Assembly (NCBI GenBank): GCA_029298735.1
Contig: JANSLP010000098.1
Span: forward strand, 1 to 64,000
Length of the DNA: 64,000 nucleotides
Direction of reading: 5' to 3'
From: Ophiostoma sp. CBS 140.51
Lineage: Eukaryota > Ascomycota > Sordariomycetes > Ophiostomatales > Ophiostomataceae
Below are positions 45,537 through 57,299 of the stretch, one piece after another. The first letter of the stretch is position 1. Every line of letters begins with the position of its first letter. The translations under genes and the position numbers were made by a program. The notes beneath the pieces were generated by a model, which was given only the letters and a program-made list of their open reading frames with translations, ran no database searches and was not told the DNA's origin.

Positions 45537-47233
45537 TTACACGACCTCGTGGACGTGCTGTGCCGGCTCCTGCTTGGCCTGTCCTTCCGCCAATTTGCTC
45601 AAAGTCACAACATCACCAATGGGCATCTCCCGCGCGATTTGTACCGTGTCAAAGATGCTCTTGGACTGCACAAAGATCTCGTCCAGGTCCTCGAGGGTAC
45701 GGCCCTTGGTCTCCGGGTAAAACATGAAAATGACAGCGATGGCGACGGCGTCGATGCAGCCGTACACCAAATAGTACTTCCAGCCCATACTGGCAAACGC
45801 AACAGGCGTAATTTCGGCAACCGCAAACGAAAAGAGCCAGTTGGTGGCGGTGGCCATGCCTGCAACGGCAGCACGTGTGCGTAGCGGGGCAATCTCGGCA
45901 GCGTACATGAATGGCACCATGAAGTAGCCGATGGGGAAGAAGAAGAGAGCAAAGAAGAAGAAAAAGACGGAGGCACTTCCAACGCTCTTGTTGGTGAGGT
46001 TTGAAGAGAGGCCAGCCAAGCAGAACTGGGAGATGCACATGCCTGTGGCGGCCAGGAGCAGGAGTGGCCGACGGCCAAAGCGGTCGATGAGGAGAACGGA
46101 CAAACCAGCAGCGACAAACTGCCATGTCTCGAGACAGCCCGTCACGGCACGTGAGATACTTCCACTGAAACCCAGATCTTGCTCGAAGATGGTGGTTGAG
46201 TAGAAAGTGACGACACTGACACCAGACATCTGGGCAAACATATTTATGGCGACGGCAAGCAGGGTACGGTGCAGATGGCGGTTGTGGGTCAGGGCAAAAG
46301 GAGAAGGCGAATCGTTGGCCTGACGCTCGGCGACAAGAGTATGGCGCATGACAGCAATCTCATCAGCGACAGTCGCATCGTCCGGCGTCGTCTCGCCACC
46401 AATGAGCCGAGCTAGTGTCGTGCGGGCCTTCAGGAGAGTCGGATCGTTGTCAACTCCATTTTTTGCCTTCTCTTCTGCTTGAGCCACCAGCCAACGCGGT
46501 GATTCGGGCATGAAGAAGATGCACGACGATATGACGAGTGCAAAGACGCCTTGAAAGGCAATGGGGAACCGGAAGTTGACAGAGCTCGTCTTGACATAGT
46601 ACAGGCCGAACTCGATCCACAACACAAGAACCAGGCCGCCAATGGCGAACCAGCCCTGCAGCATGACAAAACGGCCACGCTCAGCAGCACGAGTACACTC
46701 GGAGACCCACATTGGAACCGTGGCCGTGATGCCGCCAATACCGAAGCCTGTCAATATTAGCGAATGATCGCCATTGCCTTGTGTGATCCAATCTGGGCAC
46801 CTACCATTAATGAACCGAGCAACGATTAGTTGTGCCAGTGCAAACGATGATGCCTGCAGCACGATGCCGACCATGGTGATAAGTGTGCCGATGAAAATAT
46901 TTTTCCGCCGTCCGAAACGGTTGCCAAGGAAGCCAAGAGTTATGGCACCAAAGGCGCATCCAATTTCAAAGATGCCGACGGCGAGGCCTGTCTGTCAGTG
47001 AGAGCTCATAAAAATCGAGTAGAGTTTAACTTACCCTGAATCTTCGAGTTGTGCTCTTTCTGGGCACCTGTCGTGTTTACAGTGTCGATTCCTGGGAACG
47101 TCTTGACCCACGTGTGGAGTGTCAAGAGACCATTGACAAGTGCCTGGTCAAAGCCCTGCATCATAAACACAAGAGCCGCTAGCACACTCATTGTGATGTT
47201 GAGCCGGCGGCCACGAAGCCCTGCAACAGCCAT
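45537..47233 (-). CDS. Sugar-porter family MFS protein with altered sugar-binding motif
   Basis: A 530-aa membrane protein in three exons, complement(join(45537..46747,46805..46987,47035..47233)). Intron 1 is 47 nt (GTAAGT; CAGACAG has two acceptors and only the second keeps frame). Intron 2 is 57 nt (GTAGGT...TGACAG), in frame without stops, so retention would insert 19 residues. Almost no cytosolic tail precedes helix 1 (FMMQGFDQALVNGL). GNRFGRRK, the PMWVSECTRAAERGR stretch, PESPRWLV, DRFGRRPLL and PETKGRTLEDLD are all present. The helix 7 motif, usually QQxxGxN, is AQMSGVS here, so the first Gln and the Asn that contact sugar are replaced. It may carry a different substrate or act as a sensor. 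It is in tandem with the next transporter. Confidence 0.88.
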
Positions 47234-47898
47234 GGTTGTGGTGGGTAAGGTGTCGAAGAAGTAATGTGTGAGTGAGTTAGATCTCAGAAACTTCTTGTTG
47301 GCTCCTTGGCGACGTACTTGGCGATGAAAGCAACCCTCAATCTACCGGCCCATCTATTCATCACGCCTTAGCAGCAATTCTTCTTTATATTGTTGACATT
47401 AACTCTTGAGATGTTCGAGGCGGCAAACAATGTCCCGTTCAACACTGACTTCACTAGATGATCGACATCACGGGTGTCTTTTACTGCAGCAGTTGTGCTT
47501 CTCCACACTTCAAACCACGTTTCTGTTTACGTCTCCAGCACAACCAAAAAGCTCTGCCAATGACCAGTTTCTTATTTCCATTCAACACGAGTCAAATATA
47601 TGACCATTGTCATATTCTGTCAAGATACCCAGCGGACTGTGATCGGCCGCCATGCACGTCGCTAGTTGTTTACCCCGCAAGATGCAGATCGCTTCCACCA
47701 AGCATGACTATGACCTGGGCTCCCCACGGGGTCTTCCATTCCGGGTCGCAGTATCCTCTCAATGGCTCATCGATTAAATCTATTCAAGCGTTTCTTCAAC
47801 ATCCTAATCAATATTGTTTTGGTATATATGCTCTTGTCCATCACAACGCAACCGTTACAAAACACCTGCTACTGACAGCTATTTTTATCTCTCCTTGC
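47234..47898. other. Intergenic region between the tandem transporters
   Basis: Promoter of the 45537-47233 gene and 3' UTR of the 47899-49550 gene. No other gene is seen. Confidence 0.5.
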
Positions 47899-49550
47899 CT
47901 ACGCAGCATCTTCGGGGTTAATGTGGCCCAGGGCAATGGCCTTGTCCGCACTCACACCGATACGGTTCTCGGCAATGGCGGCCGCGATCTCCTGCCGCTG
48001 CAGCTCCTCCAGCTCCTCGGTCGTGGCGTGCATCAGCACCTTGGGCCCGCTAAAGATCAAGTCGATCTGCTCGAGCGTCTTGCCCTTGGTCTCCGGGTAG
48101 AAGAAGTAGACGACGCCAATGGATACGACGTTGAACATGCCGTAGATAATGTACGTCTTGCTGCCAATGTTGTTGATGGCGACAGGCGTCGTCATGGCTA
48201 CCAGAAAGGTAAAGATCCAGCTGGTACTGGAGCTAATGGCGGCACTCTGGGTACGTGTCATGAGCGGTGCATACTCGGCGGTCAGCAGCCAAGGACCGGG
48301 GATCCAACCGACACCGAACCAAAAGTTGTACCAGAACAAAAAGACCGTGGCGACGATACCGGTCGAGAACGTGCCGACAGAGGCCGTACCAGTCAGAACA
48401 AACATGCCAATGGCCATGCCGACGGAACCAGTCATGAGAAGAGGACGACGGCCGACGCGATCAATGATCAAGACAGGGATCCAGGTGGCAAAGTAAAAGA
48501 AAATGCTCAGAATACCCGACATGAGCGATGAGAAGCGCTCACTGAAGCCGATACTGGTGACAAAGATGAAGGTGGCATAGTACGAGACCAGGTTGATGCC
48601 GCTGAGCTGCTGCATGACTTGAGCACCGACACCGAGACACGTCCGGTAGAACGTGCGCTGGCCACGGTTGGTAAAGACCATACGCAAAGCACTCTTGCCG
48701 CCGAGCTGCTCCTGCGCCAGACGCTCCTGGGCAATGGCTGTGACAATGGCAACACGTTCGCGCTCCGCCACACCAGCGCCATTGGGCTGCGCCTCATCTT
48801 CGCTGTAGAGTCTCTGCAGAACTTCCATGGCCTCTTCGTTGCGGTCATGGTTGAGCAGCCAGCGGGGCGTCTCGGGGAGGAGTGAGATGAGCGTGATGGT
48901 CGACAGAGCAAAGACAATTTGCAGGGCAATAGGTAGACGCCACTGCAAACCGCCCTTGGTGAAGCCGAGGCCATAGTCGACCCAGTAGGCTACGGCCACA
49001 CCACCGACGTTGGTCGACAGCTCCGTCGTAATGAATCGGCCGCGCGACTTGGCCCGCAACAGCTCACTGTGCCACACGGGGATCGTTGAAGTGATCATAC
49101 CGTTGCCCATGCCGGTGATAATGCGACCGACAATCAGTTGAGGAAGACCGAACGCGGAGCACTGGATGGCAGTGCCGACAATAAGAATGCACTCGCCGGT
49201 AATGACAGTGCGCTTGCGGCCGATGCGGTCGGCAAAGAGAGCACAGAGTAGCGAACCGATCCAGCAGCCCAAGCTGTAGACGGCGACGACAAAGCCCTGG
49301 AGTGTTGAGTTGCCGTTGCCGGTGGTCGTGTTGATAGTTGGGAACTGGGCAGTGAATCCAGAGCCAGAGATGACGCCACCCATGACACCCTGTTCTGCGA
49401 GTGGTCAGTAATTAAGTTGTAATAAATAAGCATGCTCGCGATGCTACACATACCATAGCCAAACAGGATGAAGGCGACTGAACATGTCAGGCCAACAAGC
49501 CGAATAAGCGGCTTGCCCGTGATACCGGAGTAGCCAGTAAGGAAGCCCAT
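47899..49550 (-). CDS. MFS sugar transporter
   Basis: A 530-aa sugar-porter protein, complement(join(47899..49394,49454..49550)). The start is the ATG at 49550 (MGFLTGYSGITGKPL). The frame runs two codons further up only via a TTG. The 59-nt intron (GTATGT...CGCAG) splits a Glu codon and yields FGYEQGVMGG in helix 1. Other signatures: RIGRKR, the PVWHSELLRAKSRGR stretch, PETPRWLL, QQLSGINLVSYY, DRVGRRPLL and PETKGKTLEQID. All family motifs are intact, so transport of a hexose, pentose or disaccharide is likely. The C-terminal tail is Glu/Ala-rich. It lies 665 bp upstream of the divergent-motif relative at 45537 and about 1 kb downstream of the cyclase gene, all on one strand. Confidence 0.92.
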
Positions 49551-50550
49551 TGTCAAGGAACGTTGTCGTCAGATCTAAGGTATCAATGTCTGGTCTCGGT
49601 GTAAGGTGAAGAATGCGGTATGATGATCGAGAGAACTGCCGTCGTCTGATGTATTCTTGTATTAAAAGAAAAATAAACTCTCGGTAAGGGACGCGTCGGT
49701 AGATATTTTTTCTTTTACTCCACGCTACTTGGGAAAAAAAAAACGAAACATCAAACAATTCTTTCATGCATTTTCTCGACATTTCCCCCGACATCTGGTG
49801 TCTCCCATCCCACCTGATTTCCTCGTGGCGGCAGTACAGTTCCGCCGTTGCATGGGGCTGCATCGGGCTATGATCGGCCTTTCGATCGGCAGTGTCAACA
49901 AGGTTGTCATAGTCTTGAAGTGTTCAGACTCCCAAGCGAGGCAAACCGAAAGGACTCGTCAAATTCATTTCTGAAGCGGGCTTCACGCAAGCGACAGCAA
50001 AGAAAATAAAATAAAGAGAGAGAAAAGATAGACGGAGAAAGTCCGTCCCCATGGGGCACGCGACGTTTGCCTTTTCGGGAATAAATCATGTTGTCTGGAA
50101 CTCCACCTTCTGAGCTCAACGACGACAAAACGACGCCATCATGAACGATGACCGCACAAAATGCTTTGTCTCTGCACGCCGTACCCCACACATAATGCAG
50201 GCGTCTCTTTTGGACAAAACCTTAACAGATTTCTCTTGCTTGCAGTCTCCGTTCGACGGCAGAGGCGTCGCCTGACTTGCCGTGCCGACACCCGTTTCAA
50301 AAGCTTGTTCTTGGCCAGAAAACGGGAATAAGTCGGCCGCCTTTGACGTTCCTTCAAGGTCCAAACCATCACGGACAAAGAATCCATTTTCCAAGCCAAG
50401 CACGCTCCAGCCAAGATTCATCCAGCCCTAACCAGACAGCCGTGTCTCATGGGAAGCAGAAATTTCTACACAGTAAAAGATCAAAACAAATTAATCAAAA
50501 TATCGCGAGAATATTCGGAGGACTACATGGTTAGGGTTAGCATTTTGTTG
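49551..50550. other. Intergenic region
   Basis: About 1 kb: promoter of the 47899-49550 transporter and 3' region of the cyclase gene. A two-unit telomere-like stretch occurs near 50530 but is too short to mean anything. No gene is supported. Confidence 0.45.
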
Positions 50551-51706
50551 TCAAAATTTTAGACACGTCTGGGCGACAATGACATGTGCGGATACGCTGT
50601 CCCGTAGCGTGGCCTTTTGTCACCGGAGCCAGACACCCGATGGATCTCATCCCCCTGTACTCACCTTGCAATGCCGCCCGGCACGTTGCACGGTTCGCTC
50701 GTCACGAAAAAGCTGTACCGTCCCGTCGCCGCACAGTGCTCGGCCAGCGCGTCCAGCCGGAACAATTCGCCAATCGGCATGCCCCAGCCGGACAGCAAAA
50801 TCTCGTGTAGCTTGTAGTCGAGAGCGGTCTCGGGCCACACCTCGAAGGTCGGGTGGTCGCCGGCAACGGCCGAAAAATTCTCCCACAGCCAGCGCAGCAT
50901 CGCCTCAGACTGCTCGACGCCGCACCAGCCGGGGTTCGAGCGCGCACGGTAGGCGTCCATGGTTGCCTTATCGCCGTTCTTTATTGCCAGCGTGAACCCC
51001 GACCGGACAACCAAAATATCGCCAAACTTGATCTCCGTGCCCTGGTCTTTGGCCACTTCGAGCAGCTCGTCGAGCGTAATAATGTCTGGATTCAGCGGGT
51101 CGAACGGCTTCAAGAGAGCTGCGCCGTCCTTTGCGGCCTGCCGTTGTCGCCAGCCGTGATAGTCGAGCAGAACGCCACGGCCCACGATGCCGTGCTCGGC
51201 AAATGCTTGAATGCCGTTCTGCGTCGTCGCCTCGCCGTCCAGGCCCGGGTTGTGGATGTCGTCCATCGTCACGCCGTTGTAGAACTTGGCCTCCTTTTGG
51301 TACCCAAAGTGCCGCAATCCGTCCCACTGACTGCCGCCCTGGGAGTTGAATGTCCAGATCTCGTCGTTGCAGCACAGCGGCGCTTCTTCGCGCAAAATCT
51401 CTTGGTGGAAACGTTGCCTATTGAAGAAGGTCATCTTGCCGGAAGGCTCCAGAGGCAGGTCGAGGCAGAATCTGATGGTCAGCATGCGTTCTCACAATAA
51501 CCAATATAGCCGGGTATCTCTTACCTCTTTCCTGTCCGAATCTCGGACTGACCGGCGGCGGCGACAGTGGCGTCCGTCAGCCGATTCAGGGTGCCCAGCT
51601 CATCGTCCCGTCCATACAAACCCCATGCCGAGTATGGAGGGTCTTGTTTTCCGAGAGGAAGGTCTTCAAATCTTGGAATGCCTCTGTGTGTACTTCGGTT
51701 CGTCAT
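50551..51706 (-). CDS. Cyclase-family hydrolase (PF04199-like)
   Basis: A metal-dependent hydrolase-fold enzyme of 344 aa in three exons, complement(join(50551..50596,50665..51471,51525..51706)). Intron 1 is 53 nt (GTAAGA...CATCAG) and intron 2 is 68 nt (GTGAGT...GGACAG). The second junction gives NVPGGIAS, the usual end of this family, then a short tail. The family metal/active-site region appears as SQWDGLRHFG, the fungal form of the HxGTHxDxPxH motif. DYHGW, FGDILVVRSGF and the WPETALDYKLHEILLSGWG region also match. Relatives include kynurenine formamidase and metabolite-cleaving cyclases; the fungal subgroup has no assigned substrate. Its place beside two sugar-family transporters suggests catabolism of an imported compound, as inference. 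Confidence 0.88.
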
Positions 51707-52174
51707 TTTGGCCTGTTGATTACCTCTCTATTATGCAGCTACTAAAGAGGTGGTGTAGAATTAGACAGGTCGATTTAATGTAAAAAGACAATACTCAACC
51801 CCGCTAAGGCGGGAAAACAATAATTTGCGGAGTAGTAACCGCCAAAACGAATATTATCAAACATGATCCTATGCACATTTTGCTAAAGTAGTTTTTTAAT
51901 GACATTGTCTAAATATATTAAAAACGAAAAGAATAACTGAAATCCCCTGGTACTGGGCATAAGAATTTTTTTTTTAAAAAAAAAAATAATACAAAAAGAA
52001 AGAAGAAGAATAATAATATAAAATAAAATAAACGACATATAAATGTACGAATCCGGTAGCCGAGCTGTTACCGACTATAGCGTGGAGGAAAAAAAGAAAT
52101 AAGAAAAAAAAAGGCTGAACAAATGAGGACCAATATCTCTACGACCCCAAACTTCGCTGGATATGGACTTCTAC
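51707..52174. other. AT-rich boundary block
   Basis: A strongly AT-rich stretch (densest 51850-52130) with a T10-A11 palindromic tract at about 51966-51986 and long A/T runs. It separates the G/C-ending metabolic genes on the left from the large genes on the right, whose third codon positions are much more mixed. It could be a decayed repeat or a recombination boundary. No coding frame is present. Confidence 0.5.
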
Positions 52175-55100
52175 TCACTGGAATTTTTTCGGCACCGGTC
52201 TTGAGAGTGAGGGTGTAATTGAGGGATTCATCTTGAATTCCTTTCGTAGCACATCCTCCACGGAAGGAGTTGTGATCTTCCCCGTTTGCTGGCTGTGGCC
52301 TGGTGCATTGTCGCCACCTGCTGTTGCCTCGCTGATACCGCCGAATTTGTCAATGTCAACGTAGCCAGACCCTCTACCGGCCTGCATCCGGAAAAATTGA
52401 GACTTGACGACACCCAGTCGGTAGTCATCCTCAGATTTGCTCATTGTTCTGCCGTTGTCCAGTTTCTCCTCACGCATCGATCCGTTTTTGTAGGTCTTGG
52501 TAGGATCGGCCAGCCGGTCACATGTGAGAATGAGAGAGCAGAGTCCGGCCGCCAGTGCTGTAGCGACTGAGCTCCCTGATATATGCTCGTCTGATTTCAC
52601 AAAGGGCACGATACCTGCAGGCACTCGGTCACCTATTAGCTTGTAATGGTGGTCTTCGTCATCAGGCTCGCGCAACAGCTTGCCATAGCGATCGCATGCT
52701 GCCAGCACGATAACAGAGTCGCAGGTCTCGTATGTGCGATATGACGCCGGGTAGGCCTTGCGGGTGCGTGCGCCTTCGTCGTGGGTACTGCAAGTCATGA
52801 TGATTCCTCTGCTGCTTGCCTGCTCAACCTTTGCACGGACGTCGTCATTATTGGTACCGAGAACGAAGCTCATCGAAATGATATCGACGTCGCACTGTAT
52901 GGCCCACTCAATTGCCTTGGCGACACTGTCTGGCTTGATCCCGACAGCATCCTCGGCGATGCGGGCTACATAAAGTTCACATAGCGGGTCGATGGCACAG
53001 ATGAGGTTGGCCATCTGTGTTCCGTGTGGGTCTGAGGGAAACTGCCACGGGCAAAATTTTGATGCGCTGTCGACAAAAGAGCGGCCTGCCTTGATGCGTG
53101 ACCATAGACCTTGCTCGACCGGATCTAGTGGCCCGTTTGCTCTCATCCCCTCTGGACTGTCGTGGGGTCCAGTTGAGCTGCCATTGCCCCAAACACCGCC
53201 GTTTGTGACATCGTCAGATGCCTCATGACCTTGCATCTTATTAATGCGATTTGACCCGGACTCGGGCGACATGGGCGATATGCTCAAGACGCCATTGTCA
53301 AGAATGGCTACTCGTGTCGGCCGGGGATGCAATTCGGGCCTCTTCGCTGTGGCGCGTTTGTTGGCATAAGCAACCAGCTTGACCAACCAGGCGGCCAAAC
53401 CCGTTGATAGACGCTCGGCACTGTAATAACCAGGATTTGAGTAATTATTCTCTCACCCCCCTTAGTTCAGGTTTGCTTTAATATACTCACATTTTGGAAA
53501 GGTCCGCAGGAGACGGCGCCGGATACCATGCCTTTTCCGATGGATCAAATACTGTCAAAGAGGCCGACTGTGACAGCAGCTCTTTCTGAAGCCAACGGAC
53601 CTCGTCGATCAATTGCTTGGTGTCGTTGGACGTGCATGTTTCCTATTTTTTTTTTCTCAATCAGTCTGCAGTGCTATTAAATACATATGTGAATGCTTAA
53701 TGGTGACTCTGGCTGGCCTTACTCGTATAACGTATATTTGGAGTCGTTCGATCTAAAGAATTGACTGGGTCAGACAAATTGACCGTGCAGCAGACAGTTT
53801 TGAGACAAAATGTGGTACTCACACCCAGTGCCAGAATCCCATCGGTGGGATTAAACCAGTGGTAGATTGCAGACCGTTTTCCGCTTGCGTAGAGATAAAT
53901 CTCCTTCAGATGATGGCCCGAGCTGGCGACGTTACTCATGGTCCGCTTCAGATTGGACATTGGCGCGCCGTCAGATTTATAAGAAAGGGACGCGTTTGAT
54001 ACTTTGGGCAAGTTCTGTTGCCTCTTGGGATCGTACAACGTGGACCTCAGCTTCTTCACCATGTCGAGATTGTTCGGTCGAAATGAGGCATCTGATCCAT
54101 TTGCTTCCATTGTACCGAACGCTCCATTCCCCTGAAAGATGGACAGGGCCAGGTCGAGCACGCGCCAGTCGAGGATCTCGACCTGAAATCTACGAACGTA
54201 GCGGGCCATTTGGAGCTCGTTGTGTGGGTTCACCAGTCGGTCGGGAACAACAAGGCGAATGATTTTTGTGACCCCCTTTGATGCGAGCCAGTCAAGGATG
54301 CGGAACACCTCGTCGTGATTTGACAAAAGGTGTGTGCTTTCTTTGTACGTCTCGCGATGTTCAGAAGCCATATCCAAAGGAGGAAACTCCACGTACTTGA
54401 GCGTGCGCTCGTAGCGAAGCATGCGCTGTTGTTCCATCTTGTCCTGATGTATTATTGAGCCAATAAATTCAGAGATAGGAAATGCGCTGGTATTGAATCG
54501 GGACAAGTCAAACGAGAGATCATCAACTGAACACCGCATTATCAGTAATTAGGAAGGCCATGAATTAAATGAGGGCACAAGGGGGTGCAACATACAAGGC
54601 TCTGAGCAAGTGCGGAAAAAGATCGAAGACGATACAGACAGCCTGGTTAGCAATTCATGCCAAAAAAAAGCGATGCAAAGGATATATAGATAGAACATAC
54701 CGCTAGAGCGATGAAGAATGTCAGTCAGAAGCTCCATATCCAACAAATGGATCATCTTTGTGACTATAATGTCACGGATTCTAGTACGGCCTGTACTTTC
54801 TATCTCATTTGGGGTAAAAACCATGTCGTTCCCGTTCCATGTCTGGTTGTTGTACCACAGAGGAAACATCTTTTCGTGGCTGCCGGTATCCGGAACTTTG
54901 CAAGGTGTAGTTAAGCATGATGGATAGGCATCGACAAATCGTTCCACAAACTTGTCTTTCTGGTGTAGGACGGCCAAATGAAGCAAACTTTCCGTCACCT
55001 TTTTCGATGGCACGTTGGCACCCTTCAGATCCCACACTTCAAGAAGATCATTTTCGAGGATCTCTTCTACGATCTTCTTAGGGAACTTCTCCTCCGTGTC

Positions 55101-56450
55101 GGCCCGTCGCACGAAACTTTTGACTACGTTGAGTCTGCATCCATCCACACTGCGTACTGAGCGACCTCTCGTCCACTCCGCAAGAGGATCCTTGAGCCTT
55201 TGTAGCGATTTACTGAGATACTCTGCAAAAACGTGATCTGGTAGCTGTAATCCGGCTTCCAGATAGGCCTCGACCGCAACGTCCAATCCCTCCTCGACGG
55301 CGTTCCTGAAGGCTTCGTCGTTGGGTGGTGTGTACCGGTTGGTGAAGTGCAAAAGCACTTGTAGTGTCTCATACGGGTTCCGTGGGCCACGAACACCATA
55401 CCAGAATGCTGTTTGGCCGGATCCGGCTGCTGGATCTGCCTGAACAACCACATCTAAGATAGACGGATTCGGGGCCTCGGGTCGAACAGGAAATGAGCGA
55501 GCGGATGTATCCAGCACTGGTGATTCCTCGGATGCTTGAGCTTGCTTGTCATAATGTGTCTTGATGTGCTTGAACATGGCCGTAAGTAAGACGTGGTTGC
55601 CATTGGCGGCCGCAATATGGAATGGCGTACAACGTGTAAAGCCTTCGTGCTTTTCAGTCTGACATTGACGTTGGAAATCCGTGGAATTTCGATTGGAATG
55701 CCCAGCATTGTATGGCGTCTGTCCCTGGGATGAGCTCTCTTTGTTCTTAAACTGGGCAAAAGCCAGTTCAGGAAACTCGTCCACAAGCCAAGAAGCAATT
55801 TTGCTGGCCGCCGCCATGTCTTGGAAGGAACCCTTGACGCTAGCTTCCAAAGCCTGGACCAAAAGCGACCAACGAACGCAGTCGTCTATGTAAACAGGAT
55901 CCTCGCCAATGGGAGTCTGGTTGGTATCACCACTGCCACCATCGTTGCGAATGGCTTTGGAATCGCCGTTATCGACATGTCTTCGAAGAAAGTAAACAAT
56001 TTCCTCAAATGTGGTCTCTTTCTTTTGAATTTTCTGAAAATAAGCTTTCATAGGACTGAGTAGATTGTCTGCGATTTCATCGGCATTTGTCCTCTGTTCA
56101 ACGCGGCGATATATACTGGCGAAATAGCGGAAAGTGCTGGAAAACATTGGCGCAACCAGCTTAGTTTCCTGCCCGTGGGCTTGAACAGCCCCGTCGTTTG
56201 TTCGCACTCGAACGAGTGGACCGATGTAAGGAGACGCAGGATCGAAGCCGTTTTTTCCCGCCTCATTGTTTTGAGATGTGTTTGCGAATGAGATGTCCAT
56301 TGTATGAGGAAATGGTGCCTCTTTATTTAACGCGTGTCGCGCAGTATTGAGTCTGTTGACCGTGGTTTGCGGTGTGTCAACTTCAGCGATTGCATGACTG
56401 GTCCCAAGTTCGGGCTCTCGCTCAAAGGAGTCTGTCCTCTGACTGTGCAT
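52175..56450 (-). CDS. Ankyrin-like plus subtilisin (S8) domain protein
   Basis: A large intracellular protease, about 1310 aa, complement(join(52175..53420,53491..53642,53723..53752,54526..54823?)) would be incomplete; the full model is exons 56450-54701, 54642-54592, 54526-53823, 53752-53723 (30-nt microexon), 53642-53491 and 53420-52175. All phases agree; the 51-nt second exon is least certain and skipping it also keeps frame. Ankyrin-like repeats occur near residues 274-297, 329-370 and 500-523. The S8 triad is complete: Asp937 (AILDNGV), His1028 (DPHGTQMA) and Ser1180 (SGSSVATA), with about 90 residues inserted between Asp and His. The usual oxyanion Asn is replaced by Asp (STHDEG). There is no signal peptide, so it is not a secreted digestive enzyme. 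Subtilisin-like proteins of fungal recognition loci such as Podospora HET-Q2 are the closest known role, by inference. Confidence 0.82.
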
Positions 56451-57299
56451 ACTGTATCGTGATGATATCGTGCTCGTGACTGATTGTATTGTATTGACTG
56501 AGGCACGATAGCTACCAAGGTCTGCATCACAATTTTGAACACGGGAGTACGGAGAACGTCATATGGCCATTGTCAATCCGGTGCCGTAGACTCTCCCAGC
56601 TACTTTTGCATTACCGTAAATACAACCTCCTGCCTCTCTTCGTCTGTTCGAGACGGACAGGCAATGCAAGACGTAAGCGCCGGCCCCCAAATGTGACTCC
56701 TCGTTGAGTTTGCATTCTGTGATAATTGACCAACGAAAACCAGAGTTCAGTTGTGGCTGTGGCAATTTCACCATGCTCATAGTTTGTATGGGGTACAATC
56801 TTTACTACGTGTCCTGGTTGATATTTATTGTATGAGAGAATGTAGCTGGTACAGAAGGAGGTTTACTTGGTCCCACTTCATGCTTGACACGGCTAGGCTT
56901 TCCGATCCCGAAGAGTGCGCTATTCCACGTATGGTATGGCGCACGGGCTGTCCCACACTCTTTCTTTGACCTCGTGTGTGATGAGCCAGAGATACCATTC
57001 ACCCGCCCAAGCCGCAATTGATGTAGATTTTTGTGTGCGGCTGGCCACGAACGGATACGATTCCTTACTATCTGTTCACAAGATTTGCACACGGTCTGAT
57101 TGACAGGCTGAAAACATAAGAGTGACTGTTGGTTACATTGCAGGATACAAAACAGGACCCCTCATTTTCATTGCAACCGTTGGTCAAAATCCTGAGAATC
57201 TTGGCTCTCTGATGTTTTGTAACATGTAGGCCAGCACGACTATTTTGATGACTGAATCTTGTAAGCCTCAGCCACTGAAATGCAAATGTATTTGGTACT
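56451..57299. other. Intergenic region between subtilisin-type gene and beta-domain gene
   Basis: About 850 bp holding the protease-gene promoter and the 3' UTR of the 57300-58916 gene. The short frames at 56559-57092 have no features. Confidence 0.45.

Noticed and set aside
50529..50541. Telomere-like GGTTAGGGTTAG
   Set aside because: Two units only; expected by chance and flanked by ordinary genes.
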